A stretch of DNA of 64,000 nt, taken from the NCBI RefSeq assembly GCF_000964545.1, contig NZ_BBVD01000011.1, forward strand, positions 62,001 through 126,000, in the 5' to 3' direction. The notes below the pieces were generated by a model. The model searched no databases and was not told the DNA's origin. It saw nothing but the letters and a program-made list of their open reading frames with translations. A program made the translations under genes and the position numbers. Each line of letters opens with the position of its first letter. Positions within the stretch are counted from its first letter, which is position 1. Source of the DNA: Comamonas thiooxydans (GTDB lineage Bacteria > Pseudomonadota > Gammaproteobacteria > Burkholderiales > Burkholderiaceae_C). This document shows positions 27,378 through 36,372 of the stretch, piece after piece.

Positions 27378-28694
27378 GTGGCCAAGAACGAAAAACTGAC
27401 CGCCGTCAAAGGCATGAACGACATTCTCCCACCCGATTCGGCGCGTTGGGAGTGGTTTGAAGCCAAGGTGCGCGATCTGATGGGCCGCTTTGCCTATCGC
27501 AATATGCGCACCCCCATCGTCGAGCCCACGGCCCTGTTCGTGCGTGGCCTGGGCGAGGTGACCGATATCGTCGAAAAGGAGATGTACTCCTTTGAGGACC
27601 GGGCGGATAAGCATGGCCAGGCCGAGCATCTGACCCTGCGTCCTGAAGGTACGGCCGGCGTGGTGCGTTCGGTAGTGGAAAACAATCTGCTGTATGAAGG
27701 CGGCAAGCGTCTGTTCTACATCGGTCAGATGTTTCGGCGCGAAAAACCCCAGCGCGGTCGCTATCGCCAGTTCCACCAGGTCGGTGTGGAAGCCCTGGGT
27801 TTTGCCGGTCCCGAGCTGGATGCCGAAGTGATTCTGCTGGCCGCTCAACTTTGGAAAGAGCTGGGCATTGAAGGCGTGCGTCTGGAACTCAACAGCCTGG
27901 GTCAGCCCGAGGAGCGCAAGACCCACCGCGAGGCGTTGATTGCCTACTTCGAGCAGCACACCGAGGTGATGGACGAGGAAGCCAAGCGCCGCATGTACAG
28001 CAATCCGTTGCGCGTGCTGGACACCAAGAATCCTGCCATGCAGGAAATGGTCAACGCAGCTCCCAGGCTGATGGACTATTTGGGCGATGCATCCAAGGCG
28101 CATCTGAAGGCCGTGCAGGACATTCTGGATGCCAACGACGTGGCCTGGAGCCTGAACCCGCGTCTGGTGCGCGGCATGGACTACTACAACCTCACGGTGT
28201 TCGAGTTCATTACCGACAAGCTGGGTTCGCAGAGCACGATCTGCGGCGGCGGTCGTTACGACTATCTGATCGAGGAAATCGGCGGCAAACCCGCTCCGGC
28301 CGTGGGCTGGGGCATGGGTGTGGAGCGCGTGCTCGAAGTGCTCAAGGAGGTGGGGGTAGAGATTCCCCAGCCCGCAGCCGATGTCTACGCCATCATTCCC
28401 GACGCCTCGGTGCTGCCTCAGGTCTTCAAGACCGTGCAGCAGCTGCGTGCAGCCGGTGTGGCGGTTCAGATGCATGCAGCGGCCGGCGGCTCGGCCGAGG
28501 GCATGGGCTCGATGAAGTCCCAGTTCAAGAAGGCCGATGGCTCGGGAGCACGCTTTGCCCTGATCTTCGGCTCCGACGAGCTGGCCCAGGGCAAGGTGAC
28601 CGTGAAGTCGCTGCGCGACGGCGAAGGCCAGCAGGTGCAGCAAGCTCTGGCGGATGTGGCCTTGTGGGCCGGCAGCCTAAAATCGGCGGTTTGA
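27378..28694 (+). CDS. hisS: Histidyl-tRNA synthetase
   Basis: 438 residues from a GTG at 27378; the encoded start KNEKLTAVKGMNDILPP is the family N-terminus. Class II synthetase: motif 2 is FYIGQMFRREKPQRGRYRQF in part, and the HisA/HisB boxes LVRGMDYYNLTVFEF and GGGRYDYL are present. The C-terminal anticodon-binding domain is complete. A longer frame 18 codons upstream has no family support. It charges tRNA-His. Confidence 0.96.
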   Translation: MAKNEKLTAVKGMNDILPPDSARWEWFEAKVRDLMGRFAYRNMRTPIVEPTALFVRGLGEVTDIVEKEMYSFEDRADKHGQAEHLTLRPEGTAGVVRSVVENNLLYEGGKRLFYIGQMFRREKPQRGRYRQFHQVGVEALGFAGPELDAEVILLAAQLWKELGIEGVRLELNSLGQPEERKTHREALIAYFEQHTEVMDEEAKRRMYSNPLRVLDTKNPAMQEMVNAAPRLMDYLGDASKAHLKAVQDILDANDVAWSLNPRLVRGMDYYNLTVFEFITDKLGSQSTICGGGRYDYLIEEIGGKPAPAVGWGMGVERVLEVLKEVGVEIPQPAADVYAIIPDASVLPQVFKTVQQLRAAGVAVQMHAAAGGSAEGMGSMKSQFKKADGSGARFALIFGSDELAQGKVTVKSLRDGEGQQVQQALADVALWAGSLKSAV

Positions 28695-28743
28695 TTTTCC
28701 GCACCTCGTTTTCCGACCAGCGTTCCACTCAATCTAAGTAGCC

Positions 28744-29421
28744 ATGGCAAATCATCTCGATCTTGAAGAACAAGAGCAAATTGAGCAGCTCAAGCATTTC
28801 TGGAATTCCTGGGGAACTCTGATCACCAGCGTGCTGGTTGTGGTCTTTCTCGGACTGGCCGGCTGGAATGGCTGGCAGTACTGGCAAAAGCGTCAGGCCA
28901 CCCAGGCCTCGGCCCTGGAGTTCGCCGTGGACGAAGCGCTGACGGCCAAGGATGCGGCGCGCGCAGACCAGGCTTTCAGCGAGTTGCGGGACAAGTACGC
29001 GGGCACGGCACAGGCCGCCCAGACGGCTTTGCTGATGGCCAAGGCCTCGGTGGATGCCGGCAAGCTCGATGACGCCAAGGCTCAGCTGAGCTGGGTGGCC
29101 GACAAGGGCGATGAAAGCTTCAAGGCCCTGGCTCGCATTCGTCTGTCTTCCGTGCTGGAGCAGCAAAAAAGCTATGACGAAGGCCTGAAGGTACTTGAGG
29201 CGGCCATGCCCGAGTCCTATGCCGGTCTGCAGGCTGATCGCCGTGGCGATCTGTATGTGGCGCTGGGCAAGCAGGCTGAGGCGGTTGCCCAGTACCAGGC
29301 TGCCTACAAGGCACTGGACAAGGATCTGGACTACCGCCATCTGGTGGAATTCAAGCTGAACGCGCTGGGCGTGGCTCCGGAAGCCGCAACCCTGGTCAAG
29401 ACAACGCCGTCGGAGAAATAA
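28744..29421 (+). CDS. YfgM-like anchored TPR protein
   Basis: 225 residues. A short cytoplasmic N-terminus (LEEQEQIEQLKHFWNSWG) precedes one membrane helix (about residues 25-42) and a periplasmic TPR_21-type domain. YfgM associates with the Sec translocon and periplasmic chaperones in E. coli. The hisS-yfgM-bamB-der order is the same as in E. coli and strongly supports the call. Confidence 0.92.
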   Translation: MANHLDLEEQEQIEQLKHFWNSWGTLITSVLVVVFLGLAGWNGWQYWQKRQATQASALEFAVDEALTAKDAARADQAFSELRDKYAGTAQAAQTALLMAKASVDAGKLDDAKAQLSWVADKGDESFKALARIRLSSVLEQQKSYDEGLKVLEAAMPESYAGLQADRRGDLYVALGKQAEAVAQYQAAYKALDKDLDYRHLVEFKLNALGVAPEAATLVKTTPSEK

Positions 29422-29423
29422 TC

Positions 29424-30599
29424 TTGAAGACTTTTGCCCATCAAGTGAAGTTCGCTGCCCCCGCAGCGCAATCCGCAGCCCGTGTGCTGGTGCTGACTGC
29501 TGTGGCCGCGTCGCTGGCTGCCTGCTCCATGTTCGGCGGCAAGGACAAGCCCAAGCCTCTGGACCTGGGGGCCAATCCAGGCAAGATCGCGGTGCATCAG
29601 GCTTGGTCGGCCAAGCTCGGCAACGAAGTGCCTCTGGCCATGCCTGCGCTGGTGCAGGGCAATACCGTCACCGTGGTCACCAAGGATGGCAGCGTTACGA
29701 CGCTTGATGGCAATACCGGCAGCCAGCTGGGCAAGTTCAGTGCGGGCGAGCCGCTGACCACCGGTGTGGGCAGCGACGGACAGCGCACGGCGGTGGTTAC
29801 ACGCAGCAACCAGCTCATGGTGTTTGCCGAAGGCAAGCAGCTGTGGAAGAACAATCTGACTGCCGCAGTCTATACGCCGCCTCTGGTGGCTGGCGGCCGC
29901 GTGTTCGTGATGGCGGCGGACCGTTCTCTGGCGGCCTTCGATGCCAATACGGGTCGTGAGCTGTGGTCGGTTGAAGGCCCCAGCAATGAACCGCTTATTC
30001 TGCGCCAGCCAGGCGTTTTGCAGGCCGTTGGTAATAATCTGGTGGTAGGCGTGTCCGGACGTCTGGCAGGTGTTGATCCTGACAATGGCTCGGTGCGCTG
30101 GATGGCTCCTCTGGCCGCACCGCGCGGGACCAACGATGTGGAGCGACTGGTGGATCTGGTCGGTCCCGTCAGCCGTGTGGGCAGCAGTGTCTGCGCACGT
30201 GCGTTCCAGGCCTCGGTGGGGTGCGTGGATGTGAGCACTGCCAATGTGCGCTGGGCGCAGACCTCCAAGGGTAGCGATGGCGTGGCGGGCGACGAGCAGG
30301 CCGTGTTTGGCGCCGAAAGCAACGGCACGGTACAGGCTTGGAATCGTGCAGACGGTCAGCGTCTGTGGTCCATCGACAAGCTGCAGTACCGCAAGCTGAC
30401 GGCACCTCTGGTGCTGGGCCGCTCCGTGGTGCTGGCCGATGATTTGGGGACAGTGCATATGCTCTCGCGTGAAGACGGCTCTGCACTGGCCCGTTTGGAA
30501 ACTGACAAGGCAGGAGTTGCCACTTCCCCGGTTGTCGCCGCCAATACTCTGGTGATCGTCAGCCGAAGCGGAACTGTGTATGGCTTCAAGCCGGATTGA
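29424..30599 (+). CDS. bamB: Outer membrane assembly lipoprotein BamB
   Basis: 391 residues from a TTG at 29424, 8 nt after GGAG and 2 nt after the yfgM stop. Lipobox SLAACS, then an eight-bladed PQQ-type beta-propeller (repeats such as VTTLDGNTGSQLGKF, LAAFDANTGRELWSV, QAWNRADGQRLWSI). BamB assists BamA in folding outer-membrane proteins. The N-terminal signal is rather long because of the upstream TTG; an internal start is possible but lacks a ribosome site. Confidence 0.94.
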   Translation: MKTFAHQVKFAAPAAQSAARVLVLTAVAASLAACSMFGGKDKPKPLDLGANPGKIAVHQAWSAKLGNEVPLAMPALVQGNTVTVVTKDGSVTTLDGNTGSQLGKFSAGEPLTTGVGSDGQRTAVVTRSNQLMVFAEGKQLWKNNLTAAVYTPPLVAGGRVFVMAADRSLAAFDANTGRELWSVEGPSNEPLILRQPGVLQAVGNNLVVGVSGRLAGVDPDNGSVRWMAPLAAPRGTNDVERLVDLVGPVSRVGSSVCARAFQASVGCVDVSTANVRWAQTSKGSDGVAGDEQAVFGAESNGTVQAWNRADGQRLWSIDKLQYRKLTAPLVLGRSVVLADDLGTVHMLSREDGSALARLETDKAGVATSPVVAANTLVIVSRSGTVYGFKPD

Positions 30600-30614
30600 T
30601 AGGTTGTTTTTGGA

Positions 30615-31955
30615 ATGAAGCCAGTTATTGCCCTGGTAGGGCGCCCCAATGTGGGCAAGTCGACGCTGTTCAATCGACTCACGAAGTCGAGGGATGCCAT
30701 CGTCGCCGACTTTGCAGGGCTGACGCGTGACCGCCATTACGGCCAGGGCCGTCAGGGCAAGCATGAGTACATCGTCATCGATACGGGCGGCTTCGAGCCG
30801 GACGCATCGCGCGGCATCTTCAAGGAGATGGCCAAGCAGACGCAGCAAGCCGTGGCGGAAGCCGATGTCGTGATCTTCGTGCTGGATGCGCGTGCCGGTC
30901 TGTCCGGTCAGGATCACGAGATCGGCAACTACCTGCGCCGTCTGGGCAAGCCCACCATTCTGGTGGCCAACAAGGCCGAAGGCATGAAGGATGGCGTGCA
31001 GCTGTCCGAGTTCTATGAACTGGGCCTCGGTGAGGTCGTGCCCGTGTCTGCCGCCCACGGTCAGGGTGTGCGCAGCCTGGTCGATGCGGCCCTGGGTCTG
31101 CTGAATCTGCCTGAGCCTGAAGACGAGGTCTTTGGCGAGGAAGATCAGAAGCCCGTGCGTCTGGCGGTGGCAGGTCGTCCCAATGCTGGCAAGTCCACGC
31201 TGATCAATACCTGGCTGGGTGAAGAGCGCCTGGTGGCTTTTGACATGCCAGGCACCACGCGCGATGCGATCACGGTGCCTTTCGAGCGCAATGGCCAGAA
31301 GTTCGAGCTGATCGACACCGCAGGTCTGCGCCGCAAGGGCAAGGTGTTCGAAGCCATCGAGAAATTCTCGGTGGTCAAGACGCTGCAGGCCATCGAAGGC
31401 GCCAACGTCGTGCTGCTGCTGATCGATGCCACGCAAGGCGTGACCGACCAGGACGCCCATATTGCGGGCTATATCCTGGAAAGCGGCCGCTCGGTCGTGC
31501 TGGGCATCAACAAATGGGATGCCGTGGATGACTACCAGCGTCAGATGCTGGAGCGCTCCATCGAGACGCGCCTGTCCTTCCTGAAGTTTGCGCCGCTGCA
31601 CTTCATCTCGGCACAAAAGCGCCAGGGTCTCGAGCCGCTGTGGAAATCCATCATCCAGGCTCATCGTGCAGCCACCTGCAAGATGCCTACTCCTGTGCTG
31701 ACGCGCATTCTTATGGAGTCGATCCAGTTCCAGACGCCCAAGAAGGTGGGGGCCTATCGTCCCAAGATGCGCTATGCCCACCAGGGTGGCATGAACCCGC
31801 CCATCATCGTGATCCATGGCAACTCGCTGGAACTGGTCACCGATGCGTACAAGCGCTTTCTGGAAGGCCGTTTCCGCAAGGAGTTCAATCTTGTCGGCAC
31901 CCCGTTGCGCATCGACTTGAAAACCTCCCATAATCCTTACGCCGACAAGGATTAA
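30615..31955 (+). CDS. der: Ribosome biogenesis GTPase Der
   Basis: 446 residues with two tandem G domains: GRPNVGKST near residue 8 and GRPNAGKST near residue 187, each with DxxG and NKxE/NKWD motifs (VANKAEG, GINKWDA). The C-terminal KH-like domain ends the protein. Der (EngA) acts in 50S subunit assembly. It closes the hisS-yfgM-bamB-der block and starts 15 nt after bamB. Confidence 0.97.
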   Translation: MKPVIALVGRPNVGKSTLFNRLTKSRDAIVADFAGLTRDRHYGQGRQGKHEYIVIDTGGFEPDASRGIFKEMAKQTQQAVAEADVVIFVLDARAGLSGQDHEIGNYLRRLGKPTILVANKAEGMKDGVQLSEFYELGLGEVVPVSAAHGQGVRSLVDAALGLLNLPEPEDEVFGEEDQKPVRLAVAGRPNAGKSTLINTWLGEERLVAFDMPGTTRDAITVPFERNGQKFELIDTAGLRRKGKVFEAIEKFSVVKTLQAIEGANVVLLLIDATQGVTDQDAHIAGYILESGRSVVLGINKWDAVDDYQRQMLERSIETRLSFLKFAPLHFISAQKRQGLEPLWKSIIQAHRAATCKMPTPVLTRILMESIQFQTPKKVGAYRPKMRYAHQGGMNPPIIVIHGNSLELVTDAYKRFLEGRFRKEFNLVGTPLRIDLKTSHNPYADKD

Positions 31956-32059
31956 TAGCTGTCTGCTGGTGCCTACGGGAAAACCCTTTTCGCTGTTTTT
32001 CCCGGGCCCTGTGGTAATGTGTCGGTTTACAACAACACTCTTCGAACACGGAGAATATC

Positions 32060-32314
32060 GTGAGCAATAAAGGTCAACTCCTCCAAGATCCGTTCCTGAA
32101 CGCACTGCGTCGTGAACATGTGCCGGTCTCCATCTATCTGGTCAACGGCATCAAGCTGCAGGGCCAAATCGAGTCGTTCGACCAATATGTGGTGCTTTTG
32201 CGCAACACTGTGACCCAGATGGTATACAAGCACGCCATCTCCACCATCGTTCCCGGTCGCGCCGTGAACTTCTCGGCCGCTACTCCGGCTGACAACGACG
32301 CCGCTGCTGCCTAA
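32060..32314 (+). CDS. hfq: RNA chaperone Hfq
   Basis: 84 residues from a GTG with ACGGAG upstream. The Sm1/Sm2 fold is complete (GQLLQDPFLNALRREHVPVSIYLVNG in part; YKHAISTIVPGR). The hexamer binds small RNAs and their target mRNAs. The C-terminal tail is short (about 15 residues, Ala/Asp-rich). A GC-poor leader at 31956-32059 has a hairpin-like GGGAAAA...TTTTTCCC segment and probably a promoter. hflX follows, as in most proteobacteria. Confidence 0.97.
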   Translation: MSNKGQLLQDPFLNALRREHVPVSIYLVNGIKLQGQIESFDQYVVLLRNTVTQMVYKHAISTIVPGRAVNFSAATPADNDAAAA

Positions 32315-32376
32315 GCTTTCTTGCGTCAACGCCCGCCGGCTAGTCCGGCGCGGCTCTTACCCTACGGGACAGGTAT

Positions 32377-33579
32377 TTGAGTTCTGAATCCTTTGAACGT
32401 TCCGCGTCTGCGCCAGTGCTGCTGGTAGGCGTGGATTTTGGTGTTCCCCATTTCGATGACGAGCTGGAAGAGCTGGGCCTGCTGGCACAGACTGCTGGCT
32501 TGCAACCCGTGGCGCGCTTGACCTGCAAGCGCAAAGCTCCCGATCCCGCGTTGTTCGTGGGCAGTGGCAAGGCGGATGAGATCCGCATGCTGGCCCAGAT
32601 GCACGGCGCCAAGGAAGTCTGGTTCGACCAGGCTCTGAGCCCGGCGCAGCAGCGCAATCTGGAGCGCCATATCCAGATGCCGGTCAACGACCGGACCATG
32701 CTGATCCTGGAAATCTTCGCCCAGCGTGCACGCAGCCATGAAGGCAAACTGCAGGTGGAGCTGGCTCGCCTGCAATACATCAGCACGCGCCTGGTGCGCC
32801 GCTGGAGTCACCTGGAGCGCCAGGCTGGCGGTATCGGTGGCCGTGGCGGCCCCGGTGAAAAGCAGATCGAGCTTGACCGCCGCATGATTGACGATGCCAT
32901 CAAGCGCACCAAGGAGCGCCTTAAAAAGGTCAAGAAGCAGCGTTCTACGCAGAGGCGTCAGCGCTCGCGTCGTGAAGTTTTCAATATTTCCCTGGTTGGC
33001 TATACCAATGCCGGCAAATCCACGCTGTTCAATGCCATGGTGAAGGCTCGCGCCTATGCCGCAGATCAGCTGTTTGCCACGCTGGATACCACCACCCGGC
33101 AGATGTATCTGGCGGAGGCCGAGGAGTCGGTTTCCCTGTCGGATACCGTCGGTTTTATTCGTGACTTGCCGCACGGTCTGGTGGATGCTTTCCAGGCCAC
33201 CTTGCAGGAGGCGATTGACGCCGATCTGCTGCTGCATGTCGTGGATGCATCGAACCCCGGATTCCCCGAACAAATACAACAAGTCCAAAAAGTTCTGGGT
33301 GAAATCGGGGCCGATGATGTGCCCCAGATTCTGGTTTTCAACAAGCTGGATGCCATTGAGCCCGAGCGTCAGCCTGCCCTGCTGCAGGATATGTATGAGC
33401 TCGATGGCACGCCGGTGCCGCGTGTGTTTGTCAGTGCTCGCTCGGGGCAGGGGCTGGCGCAGCTGCGGCAGATGTTGGCTGACCGGGTTTTGCAGGTACG
33501 TGAAGAGGCGGCACGCGAAGAAGTCGAGGGGCAGGACGATACGTACTGGATGTCCCCTGATGACGACGCGCAATACTAG
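32377..33579 (+). CDS. hflX: GTPase HflX
   Basis: 400 residues from a TTG at 32377 just after GGGACAGG; no better start fits the family N-terminus. The HflX N-terminal domain has ADPALFVGSGKADEI-like sequence (PDPALFVGSGKADE), GGIGGRGGPGEKQIELDRR and the G domain VGYTNAGKSTLFNA, DTVGFI, FNKLD. HflX binds 50S subunits and splits stalled ribosomes under heat stress. First gene of the hflX-hflK-hflC group. Confidence 0.95.
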   Translation: MSSESFERSASAPVLLVGVDFGVPHFDDELEELGLLAQTAGLQPVARLTCKRKAPDPALFVGSGKADEIRMLAQMHGAKEVWFDQALSPAQQRNLERHIQMPVNDRTMLILEIFAQRARSHEGKLQVELARLQYISTRLVRRWSHLERQAGGIGGRGGPGEKQIELDRRMIDDAIKRTKERLKKVKKQRSTQRRQRSRREVFNISLVGYTNAGKSTLFNAMVKARAYAADQLFATLDTTTRQMYLAEAEESVSLSDTVGFIRDLPHGLVDAFQATLQEAIDADLLLHVVDASNPGFPEQIQQVQKVLGEIGADDVPQILVFNKLDAIEPERQPALLQDMYELDGTPVPRVFVSARSGQGLAQLRQMLADRVLQVREEAAREEVEGQDDTYWMSPDDDAQY

Positions 33580-33650
33580 GGGCTTGCGTTCCTATTGGGC
33601 ACAATGCTTGCCATGGTCCATGTCTTTTTGAAAACACAGAGACGTCTCGC

Positions 33651-35042
33651 ATGAATTTTTCACAACGCGTCCATCGCCTGGCGGTGCTGCCGCAACGCAT
33701 TCGCGGGATGTTCAATTTGAACGATCCGCGCTGGGGTCGTGGCGACAACAACAACGAAGATGGCTCCAAGCCGGACGGCTCGGCACCCGAAGGGGAGCGT
33801 CCTCCGATGCCGCCCGCACCCGAGCAGCGACCCCGTCCTTCCTCTCCTCAGCAAGGCCAGCCGCCTGATCTGGAAGAGGTGTGGCGTGATCTCAATCGCA
33901 AGCTTTCCGGCCTGTTTGGTGGTGGCTCCGGCAACGGCCGTGGTGTGCCGCCCAGCCGCAGCGGCGGTCAGCCTGGCGAGCCTTTCAACCCCGGCAAAGG
34001 AATTTTCCTGATTGCCGGCGTGGCTGTGCTGATCTGGCTGGGTACGGGCTTTTTCATCGTGCAGGAAGGCCAGCAGGCCGTCATCACGCAGTTCGGCAAG
34101 TACAAGAGCACCGTGGGAGCGGGCTTCAACTGGCGCCTGCCTTATCCCGTTCAAAAGCATGAGCTGGTCTATGTTTCGCAGATTCGCTCTGCGGAGGTGG
34201 GGAGCGACAACATCGTGCGCAGCACGGGGTTGCGTGAATCGGCAATGCTGACCGAGGACGAGAACATCGTCGAGATCAAGTTTGCCGTGCAGTACCGCCT
34301 GAGCGATGCGCGAGCCTGGCTGTTCGAAAGCCGCAGTCCTTCCGAGGCCGTGATCCAGGTGGCAGAGTCCGCTGTGCGCGAAGTCGTCGGCAAGATGAAG
34401 ATGGACGCGGCTCTGGCTGAGGAGCGTGACCAGATCGCGCCGCGAGTGCGCGATCTGATGCAGTCCATTCTGGATCGCTACAAGGTGGGCGTTGAGGTGG
34501 TGGGCATCAATATGCAGCAAGGCGGCGTGCGGCCGCCCGAGCAGGTGCAGGCCTCGTTTGACGATGTGCTCAAGGCTGGTCAGGAGCGTGAGCGTGCCAA
34601 GAATGAGGCCCAGGCTTATGCCAACGATGTGGTGCCCCGTGCTGCGGGTGCAGCGGCGCGTCTGGGTGAGGAGGCTGCTGCCTACAAGTCCAAGATCGTG
34701 GCCCAGGCTCAGGGTGATGCCGGACGCTTCAGTTCGCTGTATTCCGAGTACCAGAAGGCTCCTCAGGTCACACGTGACCGTCTTTACATCGATGCGATGC
34801 AGCAGGTCTACACCAACGTGACCAAGGTTCTGCTGGAGTCGCGCCAGGGCTCCAATCTGCTGTATCTGCCTCTGGACAAGATCATGCAGAACGTGGGTGG
34901 CAGCGCCACTGCTCCCGCTGCGTCGGGTGATGCAGCTGCCGGCGGTGCAGCTTCGGCTCCAGCCAACGTACGTGTAGTACCCAATCCCGCCGGTGATGCC
35001 CGCAGCCGCGATGCGCGCAGCCGTGACCGTGACGCACGCTAG
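33651..35042 (+). CDS. hflK: FtsH protease activity modulator HflK
   Basis: 463 residues. The N-terminus (to about residue 118) is Pro/Gly/Arg/Asn-rich, followed by one membrane helix (IFLIAGVAVLIWLGTGFFIV) and an SPFH/prohibitin domain (VQEGQQAVITQFGKY onward). The end is Ala/Arg/Asp-rich low complexity. HflK and HflC form a large membrane cage around FtsH and control its proteolysis. hflC starts 11 nt downstream. Confidence 0.95.
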   Translation: MNFSQRVHRLAVLPQRIRGMFNLNDPRWGRGDNNNEDGSKPDGSAPEGERPPMPPAPEQRPRPSSPQQGQPPDLEEVWRDLNRKLSGLFGGGSGNGRGVPPSRSGGQPGEPFNPGKGIFLIAGVAVLIWLGTGFFIVQEGQQAVITQFGKYKSTVGAGFNWRLPYPVQKHELVYVSQIRSAEVGSDNIVRSTGLRESAMLTEDENIVEIKFAVQYRLSDARAWLFESRSPSEAVIQVAESAVREVVGKMKMDAALAEERDQIAPRVRDLMQSILDRYKVGVEVVGINMQQGGVRPPEQVQASFDDVLKAGQERERAKNEAQAYANDVVPRAAGAAARLGEEAAAYKSKIVAQAQGDAGRFSSLYSEYQKAPQVTRDRLYIDAMQQVYTNVTKVLLESRQGSNLLYLPLDKIMQNVGGSATAPAASGDAAAGGAASAPANVRVVPNPAGDARSRDARSRDRDAR

Positions 35043-35053
35043 GAGAGAATGCA

Positions 35054-35944
35054 GTGAATCGAATCGGATTTTTTGTCACCAGCATTCTCGTGGTGCTGGC
35101 CTTGCTGAGCTCGACCCTGTTTGTCGTGGATCAGCGTCAGTTCGGTGTGGTCTATGCGCTGGGTCAGATCAAGGAAGTGATCACCGAGCCCGGGCTTAAC
35201 TTCAAGCTGCCGCCACCGCTGCAGAACGTGCGTTACATCGACAAGCGTCTGCTGACGCTCGACAGCACCGATACCGAGCCCATGCTCACGGCTGAAAAGC
35301 AGCGCGTGGTCATCGACTGGTATGTGCGCTGGCGCATCTCCGAGCCTTCGGAATACATCCGTAACGTGGGTCTGGATGAATCTGCCGGTGCCATGCAGCT
35401 CAACCGCGTGGTGCGCAATGCCTTTCAGGAAGAGATCAACCGCCGTACCGTGCGTGAGCTGCTGTCTTCCAAGCGTGAAACGCTGATGGCCGACGTCAAG
35501 CGTGAAGTGCTGGAAACCGTGCGCGGCTCCAAGCCCTGGGGTGTCGACATCGTCGATGTGCGCATCACTCGCGTGGACTATGCCGAGACCATCACCGAGT
35601 CCGTCTATCGCCGTATGGAGGCCGAACGCAAGCGCGTGGCCAACGAGCTGCGCTCCACAGGCGCGGCGGAGGGGGAAAAGATTCGCGCCGAGGCCGACCG
35701 TCAACGTGACATCACCATTGCCAATGCCTACCGCGATGCACAGAAGATCAAGGGTGAGGGCGATGCTGAAGCGGCACGGGTCTACGCAGAAGCCTTTGGC
35801 AAGGATCCGCAGTTTGCGCAGTTCTATCGCAGTCTGGATGCTTACAAGGAGAGCTTCTCCAAGAAGAGCGATGTGCTGGTGTTAGATCCTTCGCAAAGCG
35901 ACTTCTTCAAGGCTTATCGCAGTGGCGGCTCCGCTGGCAAATAG
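35054..35944 (+). CDS. hflC: FtsH protease activity modulator HflC
   Basis: 296 residues. One N-terminal membrane helix (residues about 5-24) and an SPFH domain (FVVDQRQFGVVYALGQIKEV begins it), with RRMEAERKRVANELRSTG coiled coil. It is the partner of HflK in the FtsH-regulating complex. Confidence 0.96.
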   Translation: MNRIGFFVTSILVVLALLSSTLFVVDQRQFGVVYALGQIKEVITEPGLNFKLPPPLQNVRYIDKRLLTLDSTDTEPMLTAEKQRVVIDWYVRWRISEPSEYIRNVGLDESAGAMQLNRVVRNAFQEEINRRTVRELLSSKRETLMADVKREVLETVRGSKPWGVDIVDVRITRVDYAETITESVYRRMEAERKRVANELRSTGAAEGEKIRAEADRQRDITIANAYRDAQKIKGEGDAEAARVYAEAFGKDPQFAQFYRSLDAYKESFSKKSDVLVLDPSQSDFFKAYRSGGSAGK

Positions 35945-35952
35945 GCCTTGGC

Positions 35953-36029
35953 TTGCGCAAATTCGGATCAGGCATGGTGTTTTGCCGATAGAAATGCCTG
36001 TTGTGCATCCTTGTTTGCGCAAGTTCGGA
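35953..36029 (+). repeat. 15-bp direct repeat between hflC and the DUF2065 gene
   Basis: TTGCGCAAATTCGGA (35953-35967) recurs with one change as TTGCGCAAGTTCGGA (36015-36029), 62 bp apart start to start. No function is evident. Confidence 0.5.
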
Positions 36030-36051
36030 AAGCTCTGACAACGATACAAGC

Positions 36052-36076
36052 AATGGCCCCTTGAGGGCCATTTTCT
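36052..36076 (+). terminator. Possible intrinsic terminator/attenuator after hflC
   Basis: AATGGCCC and GGGCCATT form a perfect 8-bp stem with a 5-nt loop, followed by TTCT. The T-run is short, and the next ribosome site begins within 8 nt, so it may reduce rather than stop readthrough into the DUF2065 gene. Confidence 0.5.
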
Positions 36077-36090
36077 ATTGGGAGATGGCA

Positions 36091-36279
36091 ATGGACTGGT
36101 GGGAGATCCTGGGACTGGCGATCGCCATGTTGCTGGTGCTGGAGGGGCTGCTGCCCCTGTTCGCGCCCGGGCTGTGGCGCCAGCTGTTTTCCCAGTTGCT
36201 GCAACTCAGGGATGGGCAGCTGCGCTTTTGCGGATTGCTCTGTATCGCAGCAGGCGCCATCATGCTGGTGCTGCTTTAA
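36091..36279 (+). CDS. DUF2065 (YjeT-like) small membrane protein
   Basis: 62 residues from the ATG at 36091, 6 nt after GGGAG; another ATG lies 6 nt upstream, directly against the ribosome site. Two hydrophobic helices flank a short QLLQLRDGQLRFCG loop, as in DUF2065/YjeT. It lies between hflC and hisZ/purA, the position of yjeT in E. coli. Function unknown. Confidence 0.85.
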   Translation: MDWWEILGLAIAMLLVLEGLLPLFAPGLWRQLFSQLLQLRDGQLRFCGLLCIAAGAIMLVLL

Positions 36280-36372
36280 ATACTGCCGATACTGGCTAGG
36301 CCTTAGCGGTCAAATTGGGCAGGGCTGGCAAAGCCGGTAGAATCGCATTTTTAACAGCCTCCCCATTTCTCC

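Noticed and set aside
29331..32105. A 924-codon open frame on the minus strand
   Set aside because: It is antisense to yfgM, bamB, der and hfq, all with clear family motifs. It arises from high GC and codon bias.
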